Positions 32,310 to 39,892 of a DNA stretch of 64,000 bases are shown in pieces (position 1 is the stretch's first letter; every line of letters begins with the position of its first letter). The position numbers and the translations under genes were made by a program. This DNA is from a virus. Below the pieces are notes generated by a model. It saw only the letters and a list, made by a program, of their open reading frames with translations, had not been told where the DNA came from and did not search any database. The DNA lies in IMG/VR virus record IMGVR_UViG_3300029827_000121, positions 1 to 64,000 of that record. The stretch is one strand, 5' to 3'.

Positions 32310-32570
32310 ATGGCGGAGATAAGAACCGGCATCCCGGTACAAATAAAGCGAAAAGGACGCAAGCCCCTGTTTGACGACAAAATTAATTGTGTCGCGGGAT
32401 GTCCGGACAAATATCTCCATGAACGAAAAAAAAGTAAAACGGAAGCCATCAGGCATCGTGCGATCATGCTTGGCTTTTCCGTGCAAACATTCGCCGCGCC
32501 TGAGGGCGGATGGAATATCAGAATTTTGCAAGTCGAAGAGAAAGCAAGCGATGAAAGCAAATCGGAATAA
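32310..32570 (+). CDS. Small basic protein of the replication module
   Basis: 86 residues from the ATG at 32310 (MAEIRTGIPVQIKRKGRKPL). The frame is open upstream, but that part is AT-rich and low complexity. A CVAGCPDKYLHERKK segment and a C-terminal GFSVQTFAAPEGGWNIRIL are visible. Ribosome site weak. No family recognised. Overlaps the next gene by 20 nt. Confidence 0.5.
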   Translation: MAEIRTGIPVQIKRKGRKPLFDDKINCVAGCPDKYLHERKKSKTEAIRHRAIMLGFSVQTFAAPEGGWNIRILQVEEKASDESKSE

Positions 32571-33018
32571 ACTGGTTCGCGCATATAATCAACCGCCTCT
32601 CAGTGAGAAGACAAGTGCTTTCCGTCTTCGTGCTGATGCGCTTAACTGTTCAGGAAAACTCACCCTCATGAAACTCTTTCTTATGATTGTTCTTTGTTCA
32701 ATTGTTTATATAATAATCCTTTTTTTAATTCTATCATTATTCAACTTAAATATCAATAAAAATGTGAACCAAGAAAGGCGGCAGCGCGTGGAAGAGAAAG
32801 ACATTCTTAATCAGACTTGCAAACCGTGTGCTTATCTGCACAATGAAGGTCCGTTACCACTTTGTTTGTCTCTTGAGAGAAGTTACTATCATGCCTCAGG
32901 CCAAAGTCTCTTCCCGGAAGCGCATGAATGCGGTAAAGGCAGATGCATTCATTATAAAGAAAGTCAGCTATTATTGAGACATAACGGAAAAAGATATATG
33001 GAAAGTCTGATTGGATAA
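32551..33018 (+). CDS. Membrane protein with Cys-rich cytosolic or periplasmic domain
   Basis: 155 residues from the ATG at 32551. One strong membrane helix (MKLFLMIVLCSIVYIIILFL, about residues 40-64), followed by a charged linker and a Cys-rich domain (CKPCAYLHNEGPLPLCLSLE, later HECGKGRCIHY) that could hold metal. A shorter start at the methionine of the helix (32668) is possible. Function unknown. Confidence 0.5.
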   Translation: MKANRNKLVRAYNQPPLSEKTSAFRLRADALNCSGKLTLMKLFLMIVLCSIVYIIILFLILSLFNLNINKNVNQERRQRVEEKDILNQTCKPCAYLHNEGPLPLCLSLERSYYHASGQSLFPEAHECGKGRCIHYKESQLLLRHNGKRYMESLIG

Positions 33019-33030
33019 ACTGCATAGTGT

Positions 33031-33795
33031 ATGGCGCGTCCGAAAAAGGAAGGACTTGACGTTTTTCCGCTTGAAGTGACATTCAATGATACGGTTGAAT
33101 CAATGATTGCAATGCATAAAAATGGATTGACATGGTTAATACGATTCTGGCAAAGCGCGTATAAAACAATGACGGGAACGGTTGATCTGCGGGGACCATT
33201 TACCGAACTGTTCCGGAAAAAATGCAGTGTAACACCTGAGGAACACGAGGCGATTCTCGCGGATGCGATAAAAAACGGAATTTGTCGTGAAACGGAAAAA
33301 GGGGTATATATCTCCCCGAAGGCACAGGCAACGCTTGCCGACAAAGCGAAAAGACGTGCCGCCGCGACCAAACGGTTGAAAAAACCGACGAAACCGCTGG
33401 TCCCTATAAAGGAAAAAGAGGAAGAGAAACAGAAACCCGTACCGCGAAAAAAAAGAAAGGCCCGGATTACCGTTCAATATCTCGATACCGTCTATCTGAC
33501 CGATGAAGAGTATGAGCGATTAAAGAAAGAACTTGGCGAACGATTTCTTAAAGCATGCATAAAATATCTCGATGAATACTTGACCAATAACCCGAAGAAA
33601 CGCAAACAGTATCAGGATCACAACAAGGTTATCCGCAATTGGGTGATCGACAAAATACGGGAAAGAATGCAACCGGCACCGGAAAAGGAACCGGAGAAAC
33701 AAGTGAGCATGACCGATGATGAGAAACGAGAACAAATTGCCGCAACGGAAGACGTCGTTGCCGGAGTCCTCAGAAAAATCGGAAGAACCGTTTGA
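33031..33795 (+). CDS. Lin1244/DUF4373-like replication protein
   Basis: 254 residues. N-terminus MARPKKEGLDVFPLEVTFND is the start expected for the Lin1244/Lin1753-like (DUF4373) domain of phage replication proteins: a strand-helix unit with WLIRFWQSAYKTMTG, then a winged helix (HEAILADAIKNGICRETEKG). A long Lys/Glu linker separates a C-terminal helical region (NHNKV-like QDHNKVIRNWVIDKIRERM). By context with the ATPase and SSB-like genes it is probably an initiator or helicase-loading protein. Confidence 0.6.
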   Translation: MARPKKEGLDVFPLEVTFNDTVESMIAMHKNGLTWLIRFWQSAYKTMTGTVDLRGPFTELFRKKCSVTPEEHEAILADAIKNGICRETEKGVYISPKAQATLADKAKRRAAATKRLKKPTKPLVPIKEKEEEKQKPVPRKKRKARITVQYLDTVYLTDEEYERLKKELGERFLKACIKYLDEYLTNNPKKRKQYQDHNKVIRNWVIDKIRERMQPAPEKEPEKQVSMTDDEKREQIAATEDVVAGVLRKIGRTV

Positions 33796-33883
33796 TTATG
33801 ACGCGGCGATCGCACGGATAATGGAGCAATGGGGCGAACACCGCAGAAAACCGGTGGAAGAGCATTGGGCCAGTAGGATATGA
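33719..33883 (+). CDS. Small coupled protein (54 residues)
   Basis: Frame from ATG 33719 to TGA 33883, mostly overlapping the end of the replication gene. The unique part reads PFDYDAAIARIMEQWGEHRR then an acidic-aromatic end. It ends in an ATGA overlap with the next tiny gene, which supports translation. Alternatively it could be a frameshifted tail of the replication protein. Confidence 0.45.
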   Translation: MRNENKLPQRKTSLPESSEKSEEPFDYDAAIARIMEQWGEHRRKPVEEHWASRI

Positions 33884-34047
33884 CGCCCGTTCCGTCGCGC
33901 GACCGCCGCCGACGCAACGGCAATGACATCGTGAAAGAAACATGTCCCGAATGCGGTGCGCCGTGGGACCGGGAGCACAACCGATGTACCGCTAATTGTC
34001 AATCAATGGAGGTTTTTGATGAGCAAATTGAAAGCGAAAGATCCTGA
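33880..34047 (+). CDS. Tiny zinc-finger protein (55 residues)
   Basis: Frame from ATG 33880 (coupled ATGA) to TGA 34047. Basic N-terminus (PSRDRRRRNGND), then a CPECGAPWDREHNRCTANC zinc knuckle, four cysteines in C-x2-C ... C-x3-C spacing. The Shine-Dalgarno of the ATPase gene lies inside its coding region. Likely a nucleic-acid-binding accessory of the replication module. Confidence 0.5.
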   Translation: MTPVPSRDRRRRNGNDIVKETCPECGAPWDREHNRCTANCQSMEVFDEQIESERS

Positions 34048-34918
34048 AGAAGTCAAACAGGGTAAGGCGAAAGGACTTCTTTTCGGAGCGAGTGGAGTGG
34101 GAAAAACATGGTTTTCCCTCACATTCCCAAGGCCGTATTATATCGATACCGAAGGGGGAGCGGACGGAGTGGAATACCAGAAACGTCTCAAAGCGGCGGG
34201 AGGCGCGTACATGGGACCGGAGGAAGGAGCGCTTGACCTTTCGGCAATCGTTACCGAAATGCAATCGCTTGCCACCGAAAAACATAATTACGGTACGCTG
34301 GTGATCGATTCGATCACGAAAGTTTATCAGACTTGCATCGCCAACGAGGCGGAGCGTCTCGCCGAACGTGATGTCTTTGGCGCGTCGAAAAAACCGGCGA
34401 TCGCGCAGATGCGCCGACTTGTCAATTGGTGTATGAAACTTGACATGAACATCTGGTTCATCGCGCATGAGACGTCGGAATGGGGTACCAATCCCCGAAC
34501 CGGACAACGGGAAGAGACGGGAAAGTGTCCCGACGTATGGGAAAAACTCGTTTATGAGCTTGATCTGGGATTGCGGGTGATCAAACGCGGCACCGTCTAT
34601 CCGCCAACGGCGATCGTTTATAAAACGCGCCTCGCGGGTTTTCCCGATCAGGAAACCTTTTCCCTCGATTACGAGGAGTTTTCGAAACGGTACGGCAGGG
34701 AGAGTATTGAATCGAATGTAAATCCTATCACGATCGCGTCGGATGAGGATGTCGAGGAAATCGAACGGATGGTGGCGCTCCTTAAAATCACCCCTGAGGA
34801 AACGACGAAAGTATTGACCAAGGCGGGAGCGGACAATTGGAACGAACTTACCGCCGATCAGGCGGCGAAAACAATAGAATGGTTAAACGGCAAATTGAAA
34901 GGCGGAAAAAAGAAATGA
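34019..34918 (+). CDS. Sak4-like RecA-fold ATPase
   Basis: 299 residues from ATG 34019 with GGAGG 6 nt upstream. Walker A GASGVGKTWFSL (about residues 27-38), YYIDTEGGADGVE, and Walker B TLVIDSITK. A later IWFIAHETSEWG strand supplies a sensor-like region. The fold and neighbourhood (SSB-like gene next) match phage Sak4-type single-strand annealing and recombination ATPases (AAA_24). The C-terminus adds a helical segment. ATGA overlap with the SSB-like gene. Confidence 0.7.
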   Translation: MSKLKAKDPEEVKQGKAKGLLFGASGVGKTWFSLTFPRPYYIDTEGGADGVEYQKRLKAAGGAYMGPEEGALDLSAIVTEMQSLATEKHNYGTLVIDSITKVYQTCIANEAERLAERDVFGASKKPAIAQMRRLVNWCMKLDMNIWFIAHETSEWGTNPRTGQREETGKCPDVWEKLVYELDLGLRVIKRGTVYPPTAIVYKTRLAGFPDQETFSLDYEEFSKRYGRESIESNVNPITIASDEDVEEIERMVALLKITPEETTKVLTKAGADNWNELTADQAAKTIEWLNGKLKGGKKK

Positions 34919-35343
34919 GGTTCAAAACCTATTCGGAAAAAGATCTACCGAGAAAAATCATCGATAAAGGCGTTTACGACGTCGAAGTGATCGAAGCGAT
35001 CGATCAGGTAAGTAAAAACGACAAGGAGATGATCCGGCTTACTATTGCCGTCTGGTCGGGGGATCGCGTCGTCAACAGAATCTATGACTATCTGCTTGAT
35101 GAAATGCCCGCTAAACTCCGCCATGCGTGCGATGCTTTCGGGCTGCTGGCGAAATACGAGACGGGAAGCCTCAGAGCCTTCGATTTCGAAGGTCGTGTCG
35201 GTAAAGCGAAAATCGGCATCGAAGTGGATAAAAACGGCGTCTATCCCGACAAGAACAAGATCGATGATTACGTGTGCCGTGAAGCGAAACATCTGGCGGA
35301 CCAGAACAACGCTCCTCCAGCGGATTCCGATCTGCCATTTTAA
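34915..35343 (+). CDS. SSB-like / DUF669-type ssDNA-binding protein
   Basis: 142 residues from ATG 34915 (ATGA overlap). Beta-rich N-terminus (KGVYDVEVIEAIDQVSKND, then IRLTIAVWSGDRVVNRIYDY) as in phage OB-fold DUF669 proteins, an RHACDAFGLLA helix, and the ending PADSDLPF, which resembles the acidic C-terminal tip of bacterial SSB. The tip in SSB recruits partner proteins. Pairs naturally with the Sak4-like ATPase. The stop is immediately followed by array 2. Confidence 0.7.
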   Translation: MRFKTYSEKDLPRKIIDKGVYDVEVIEAIDQVSKNDKEMIRLTIAVWSGDRVVNRIYDYLLDEMPAKLRHACDAFGLLAKYETGSLRAFDFEGRVGKAKIGIEVDKNGVYPDKNKIDDYVCREAKHLADQNNAPPADSDLPF

Positions 35344-35344
35344 C

Positions 35345-35795
35345 GGTGTTTGGTAAGGTAATGCAAAGGCACCGTGGGGTGATGTATTGTCAAGCACAGG
35401 TACAGCACGGTTTTGTTTAGCATAGGCAACGCATTGTTATGACATGTTTTGTTAAGCACAGGCATAGTGAAGCAATGTAAAGTTTTGCACAGGCATGGTG
35501 ATGTAAGGTTTGGTAAGGTGATGCACAGGCAATGCGCGGTGGAGTTTCGTTATGCACAGGCACGGTTTGGCAAAGCACGGCTTCGTTTTGCATAGGCGGT
35601 GTGGCGTTTAGTAAGGTGAAGCTTGGTCATGCACAGGCAGTGCGCGGTGAAGTTTCGTTATGCACAGGCAAGGCAGGGTAATGTTTGGCCCAGCACAGGC
35701 TAAGCTTGGTGTTGTTTGGTAAGGCACAGGAAGAGCAAAGTGAGGTTTAGTATAGCACAGGCGAAGTAAAGCATAGTCAAGCAAAGGCAAGGAGC
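35345..35795 (+). repeat. Pentamer array 2 (NNNGY with ACAGGC punctuation)
   Basis: The cleanest array. Between its first and last hexamer I read 68 pentamers, all but one (TATGA) ending in GY, and 14 hexamers (9 ACAGGC, 2 ATAGGC, 2 variants ACAGGT and ACAGGA, plus AAAGGC at the ends). The pentamer before every hexamer ends in GC; most others end in GT. Hexamers are separated by 4-7 pentamers. Two neighbouring units share GCGGT and TTCGTTATGC, a sign of local duplication. It fills the gap between the SSB-like and excisionase genes. Confidence 0.95.
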
Positions 35796-35799
35796 GCGT

Positions 35800-36003
35800 A
35801 TGACGAAAGATTCGCTGATGACTCCCGATGAATTGAGTGAGCGATTAAACGTCAGTAAGAAGTTCATCGAAAAATACATGGCGTTACGGCGTCTGCCCGG
35901 TATGGTAAAAATCGGGGGAATTTATCGGTTCAGGCGTGCCGATATTGAAAAACGACTGACCGGCGGAGAGTTTTTATTGCCGGAGAGAGGAAGAAAAAAA
36001 TGA
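35800..36003 (+). CDS. xis: Excisionase-like HTH protein
   Basis: 67 residues. MTPDELSERLNVSKKFIEKY gives a MerR-type winged helix-turn-helix (HTH_17), followed by KIGGIYRFRRADIEKRL as wing and last helix. Proteins of this size next to an integrase are usually recombination directionality factors. Start ATG has GGAG 8 nt upstream right after the array ends. ATGA overlap with the Cys-rich gene. Confidence 0.65.
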   Translation: MTKDSLMTPDELSERLNVSKKFIEKYMALRRLPGMVKIGGIYRFRRADIEKRLTGGEFLLPERGRKK

Positions 36004-36275
36004 GCTTCTACATTTGCGGCAAAGCCGTAAAAGAGTGTGAAGGGTGTCCCTCCGCCGTCCCGCACAAATGGAGTCCTCGATGTATGCTCGGCGGCTGCCG
36101 GGAATACGCCGACCGGTGGAAAAAAGACATTCCGACCTGTGAAGAGTGTCCTTTCAAAAACACCTGCGTGAAATACGAACAGGGCAATCGATACGATATG
36201 TCGAAAACGCCTGAATTCTGTCCGATATACGCCAGCAAAATCATCTATAATGCGGTATGCGTAAAAACATTATAG
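36000..36275 (+). CDS. Cys-rich small protein
   Basis: 91 residues with many cysteines in pairs (CEGCPSA, CMLGGCREY, CEECPFKNTC), enough for two metal sites. It overlaps the excisionase by 4 nt and lies between excisionase and integrase, so a regulatory or DNA-binding role in recombination is plausible. No named family recognised. Confidence 0.55.
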   Translation: MSFYICGKAVKECEGCPSAVPHKWSPRCMLGGCREYADRWKKDIPTCEECPFKNTCVKYEQGNRYDMSKTPEFCPIYASKIIYNAVCVKTL

Positions 36276-36366
36276 CAGTATGCGTAAAAGCGTAGAAAAT
36301 ATACCCTCTCCTCCCCTACCTGATACTATATTATACTCAGATACCCTCCCTGAAAAGGGAGGAGAT

Positions 36367-37419
36367 ATGCGAGTCTGGTATAAGGATGATGCAAACGGGG
36401 TCCGGTGGTATTACGTTGACCGGGCATACCGAAACGGCGCGGGAAAGGCGCGTCACTTCCGCCGCAAGACGGATAATTTCGATCAGCATTTAAAAAATCA
36501 GATCGAAGCCCGTTCATTGACGGGAGATTGTTCTTTGACATCGTTGCGATTTTCCAAATGCGTGGAACTTTATTTGAACGAGCGCGGACGCGGGGGATTT
36601 AATCAGGCGTGTTACGACCGGTCGATTAAGGAGCTGGGTCGCCTGTTTCCCGACAAACAGATTTTCGCCGCCGGTTACAGCCGGTATGTCGGGAATCTTG
36701 AAGGGAGCGACCTTGCGGTCAATACGGTCAATAATTATAAAATTATTGTCCGGTCGATCTGCAATTTCGCTTATGAGACCGGTCGGTGCGGTCGGGCCAC
36801 GGTCAGAGATTGGAGGATCAGGAAAGGCAACGAGCGCAATCGGATTCTCTCCGACGGCGAAAAAAACGCCCTGATCAATTATTTGACCTTACATAAATCC
36901 CATATACTCGAAGCGGTAAAATTCTCCCTTATTAATCCCATCCGCAAGGGGGATCTTTTCAGTTTGCAACGAAAAGATCTTCAGATGGATGTCTCGCGAT
37001 GGGTCGTTCGTTTTCAGGCGAAGAAAACGAGAAATAAAATTCGGGTGACGATCCTGCCGAATATCGACATGGATTTTGTCCGGTACGCCCATTCGTTGCC
37101 GGGGGATTGTCCGTGGCTTTTTCCCATGTTGGAACGGAAAAACGGAAAGGTTGTCTGGAAAAAAATCAGCGATCCCCGATGGCATTTCGATACGGTTTTA
37201 AAACAGGTGGGGATTTATGATTTCAACTGGCACGATTTGAAGCATTGCGCGGAGACGTATTTATTGCGGCAGGGATTCACCTATGAGATGTTGCAGAAAA
37301 TGGGTATTCAAACGAGTCCGAAGACGCAGCATATTTACGATAACCGTCGTCAGATTGATATCATAAATGACGTATTATGTAGCCCTCAGGTAGCCTTTCC
37401 GGTACGGAAGACGGCATAG
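36367..37419 (+). CDS. int: Tyrosine recombinase integrase, catalytic HxxR altered to HxxK
   Basis: 350 residues from ATG 36367, with a strong GGGAGGAG site; an earlier in-frame ATG at 36280 lacks one. An N-terminal arm-type domain is followed by a core-binding SAM-like domain (CVELYLNERGRGGFNQACYD) and the catalytic domain: Arg I (NPIRKGDLFSL), beta Lys region (AKKTRNKIRV), WHDLKHCAETYLLRQG and the nucleophile Tyr (QHIYDNRR). The HxxR box reads HDLK, so Arg II appears replaced by Lys. Located beside attP, as expected for a temperate phage. Confidence 0.8.
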   Translation: MRVWYKDDANGVRWYYVDRAYRNGAGKARHFRRKTDNFDQHLKNQIEARSLTGDCSLTSLRFSKCVELYLNERGRGGFNQACYDRSIKELGRLFPDKQIFAAGYSRYVGNLEGSDLAVNTVNNYKIIVRSICNFAYETGRCGRATVRDWRIRKGNERNRILSDGEKNALINYLTLHKSHILEAVKFSLINPIRKGDLFSLQRKDLQMDVSRWVVRFQAKKTRNKIRVTILPNIDMDFVRYAHSLPGDCPWLFPMLERKNGKVVWKKISDPRWHFDTVLKQVGIYDFNWHDLKHCAETYLLRQGFTYEMLQKMGIQTSPKTQHIYDNRRQIDIINDVLCSPQVAFPVRKTA

Positions 37420-37460
37420 AACCATTGGTTTTATTGGGTGAAACCTACTCCGTCGTAGAG

Positions 37461-37515
37461 TTGCTAAACCTGCGTAGGGGCAACTCTACCGGAGGTTCAA
37501 ATCCTCTCCCCTCCG
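37461..37515 (+). other. attP: attP core: 3' half of tRNA-Ser(GCU)
   Basis: The sequence equals the second half of a type II tRNA: anticodon loop TTGCTAA (anticodon GCT at 37463-37465), stem 3' strand ACCTGC, variable arm GTAG/CTAC, T arm GGAGG-TTCAAAT-CCTCT, acceptor strand CCCCTCC and discriminator G at 37515. The 5' half is missing and no CCA follows. A 9-bp inverted repeat GTAGAGTTG/CAACTCTAC (37455-37463 and 37481-37489) overlaps the left boundary. It starts 42 bp after the integrase stop, so it is the phage attachment site that would restore the host tRNA on insertion. Confidence 0.8.
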
Positions 37516-37671
37516 TTTTTTTAACGAATTTGGGCACTTTTTTTAAAAACCTGCTTTCCATCATGAGTATTTTTATCCTCAAATATACTATCATCAGGGC
37601 CAATTGTAGTCTTTTTGTAGCCTCTGAGAACCAAAAAATTAATTCGGGAGGGTATCAAAAATAGAGAATCG
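37516..37671. other. Intergenic DNA between attP and array 3
   Basis: No gene seen. T-rich immediately after the tRNA half (eight T), then AT-rich; arm-type integrase sites could lie here but no repeat is clear enough to assign. Confidence 0.35.
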
Positions 37672-39235
37672 ATACAGAGGCGATGCATGGTATGGTTCAG
37701 TATTGTTATGCACAGGCAGAGCATGGTTAAGCCAAGCACAGGCAAAGCGAGGTAGAGCGAAGTCAGGTGATGCACAGGCACAGCAGAGTAAAGTTAGGTC
37801 ATGCACAGGCAGAGTGATGTCTAGTAAAGCATAGGCGTAGCGATGTGCTGTTATGTACAGGCACAACAGAGTAGAGTTTGGTATTGTTTAGCACAGGCAT
37901 GGTCTAGTTTTGTTTGGCACGGTAAAGCAAAGGCAAAGTGCTGTAAGGTGAAGCACAGGCATGGTCTGGTTTAGCTTGATATTGCGCGGCACAGGCAATG
38001 TAAAGTGAAGTAAGGTGATGCACAGGCGATGCATGGTATAGCAATGTATGGCACCGGCATGGTGCAGTGATGTTCAGTAAAGCATGGGCACGGTGCTGTG
38101 AAGTGTTGTATAGCAATGGCAAGGTGAAGTAGTGCATTGTGTGGCAAAGCCATTGCTTGGTGAAGTGCTGTAATGTCGAGCATAGGCAATGCATAGTGAA
38201 GCATTGCTCTGCAAAGGCAAAGCGTGGTTTAGTGATGCAAAGGCATAGTTTTGTGACGTGCTGTTTCGTAAAGCATAGACTATGCGTTGTGACGCTGTGT
38301 ATTGCAAATGAAAGGCGAAGTGGTGCATGTCGCTGTATGGCAAAGGCGAAGTAAGGTGAAGCACTGTGATGCATTGTGGAGCACAGGCATAGTGAAGCAT
38401 TGTGCAGCATAGGTAAGGCAAAGCGGTGTGTTGTTTCGTCATGCACAGGCATGGTATCGCGGCGTTTAGTGCGGCAAAGGAACGGCAAAGCTTGGCATGG
38501 CGATGGTAAAGCGTTGAGTAGTTTGGCACAGCACCGGCAAAGTAAGGCGAAGTAGTGTTTAGCATAGCATAGGCAAAGCATAGTGAAGATAAGGAACGCG
38601 TCGTGAAGTCAAGCACCGGCAATACATGGTAAAGCACCGTTTGGCCTTGTTAAGGCGAAGTATTGTGTGGTATGGTGTTGTGGAGCATTGCACAGGTATA
38701 GCATGGTGCTGTTATACTTTGTGTAGCGCGGGAAAGGCATGGTAAAGTAAGGTTGTGCCTCGTGTACCACAGGAATGGCAAAGTGAAGTTATGTAATGTG
38801 GGACAAAGGCTGAGTAACGTTAAGTAAAGTGATGCATAGGCATGGCAACTCGCGGTAACGTATTGCCCGACGAAGCAAAGGTAAAGCATAGCAATGTGAC
38901 GCGCAGCGGGGCGAGGGTAATGCATAGTAATGTAATGTGCAGCGGGGCAGGGGTAATGTGAAGTATAGTTTAGTCGCGCAAAAGCTTTGTATGGATTTGC
39001 GTAGTTAAGTGTTGCAAAAGCAGGTCGATGTAACGTATCGTATGGAACAGCACTGTTTTTTTTAACCATTTTGGAAAAAACCAATTGGATCAAATAGAAA
39101 GGAGATGTTCGCGATTGTAAAGTGCTGTATTGCAATGTGGGGTTTTGCAACGGCTGAGTTGAGCAAGGAATAGTTTGGCGATGCAAAGGTATAGTGTAGT
39201 ATTGCTAATCAATGCAAAGGTAAATCAACATTCAA
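37672..39235 (+). repeat. Pentamer array 3, the longest
   Basis: About 1.5 kb of NNNGY pentamers with ACAGGC punctuation, regular over the first several hundred bases (for example ACAGGC, then AGAGC ATGGT TAAGC). It becomes more variable after about 38.6 kb, where single-base shifts are more frequent. It is interrupted at 39053-39112 by a T-run/AAC segment ending AATAGAAAGGAGATG. It resumes from 39113 to about 39235, just before the gene at 39256. Pentamers before hexamers end in GC in nearly every unit read. Confidence 0.9.
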
Positions 39236-39255
39236 TTTTATCAGAAAGGTTTAGT

Positions 39256-39888
39256 ATGAAGACGCTCAAAGTAAAAATCACTTTCCAAGAAGAAGTGTTG
39301 GGAACAGCAAGTCCGTCAAAAGAAATCCACGCGGAATATATAGCCAGCAAAGCTCCCGACAAACTAACGCGGGAAGAAGAAGTGGAAGCTATCGGGATAG
39401 AAGAAGTCGTTGAAAAAGCAATGACTATCTTCCCACGCGATAAGGATAGTAATCCCATCTTTTGGGATTACCAGTGGAAGGGATTTTTCAAAGATACCTG
39501 CGCCGCTCTCATGCGCTGTGAAGGATTCGAAACGTATAAGGCATCAAAATCCGAATCGGGTAAAGGAAAGAAAGGAGAATTAAGAGCATATAAAAAGGTG
39601 ATCGATGGATGTATTTTCGTTCACCCGAGAATGATTGCCATCAAAGTAAAAGGCAAAATGGGAAACTGTCAACGTCCTCTTCGCGGAAATACCGCGCAGG
39701 GAGAGAGGATTGCTTTGGCGAACAGTGAAACCGTCCCCGCAGGAAGCACCTGCGAATTGGAGATTCAATGTTTGAGTGATTCCCATGAAAAGTTTGTGCG
39801 TGAATGGCTTGATTACGGCCAATTGCGCGGCATCGGACAATGGCGTAACTCCGGCAAAGGCCGCTTTACCGTCAATTACTTGAAATAA
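39256..39888 (+). CDS. Conserved phage protein of unknown function
   Basis: 210 residues from ATG 39256 with AAAGG upstream; the longer frame begins inside the array. Sequence landmarks are MKTLKVKITFQEEVLGTASP, then MTIFPRDKDSNPIFWDYQWK and GFFKDTCAALMRC, QRPLRGNTAQGERIALANSE and WLDYGQLRGIGQWRNSGKGR. I associate this combination with a family widespread in phages of Firmicutes and other bacteria; function unknown. It stands alone between arrays 3 and 4. Confidence 0.65.
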   Translation: MKTLKVKITFQEEVLGTASPSKEIHAEYIASKAPDKLTREEEVEAIGIEEVVEKAMTIFPRDKDSNPIFWDYQWKGFFKDTCAALMRCEGFETYKASKSESGKGKKGELRAYKKVIDGCIFVHPRMIAIKVKGKMGNCQRPLRGNTAQGERIALANSETVPAGSTCELEIQCLSDSHEKFVREWLDYGQLRGIGQWRNSGKGRFTVNYLK

Positions 39889-39892
39889 GCCA

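Noticed and set aside
35345-35795. CRISPR array
   Set aside because: The repeated part is only 6-8 bp, the intervals are 20-35 bp made of NNNGY words, and no cas gene is seen.
36280-36366. Longer integrase start at 36280
   Set aside because: No ribosome site there, while 36367 has GGGAGGAG at proper distance; the extra 29 residues are unlike integrase N-termini.
37420-37515. Complete tRNA gene
   Set aside because: Only the half from the anticodon loop to the discriminator is present; upstream bases cannot form acceptor, D arm or anticodon stem.
37425-37664. 79-codon plus-strand frame after the integrase
   Set aside because: It runs through the attP tRNA half and has no ribosome site; the region is explained by the attachment site.
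39104-39172. 22-codon frame after AGGAG in array 3
   Set aside because: The ribosome site touches the ATG with no spacer and the frame is array sequence.
37639-39186. Long minus-strand reading frames through array 3 (up to 225 codons), and similar ones in arrays 1, 2 and 4
   Set aside because: Two or three frames are open at once and their products are the same low-complexity His/Leu/Pro/Tyr mixture. The RCNNN register itself prevents many stop codons, so openness is a by-product of the grammar and not evidence of coding.
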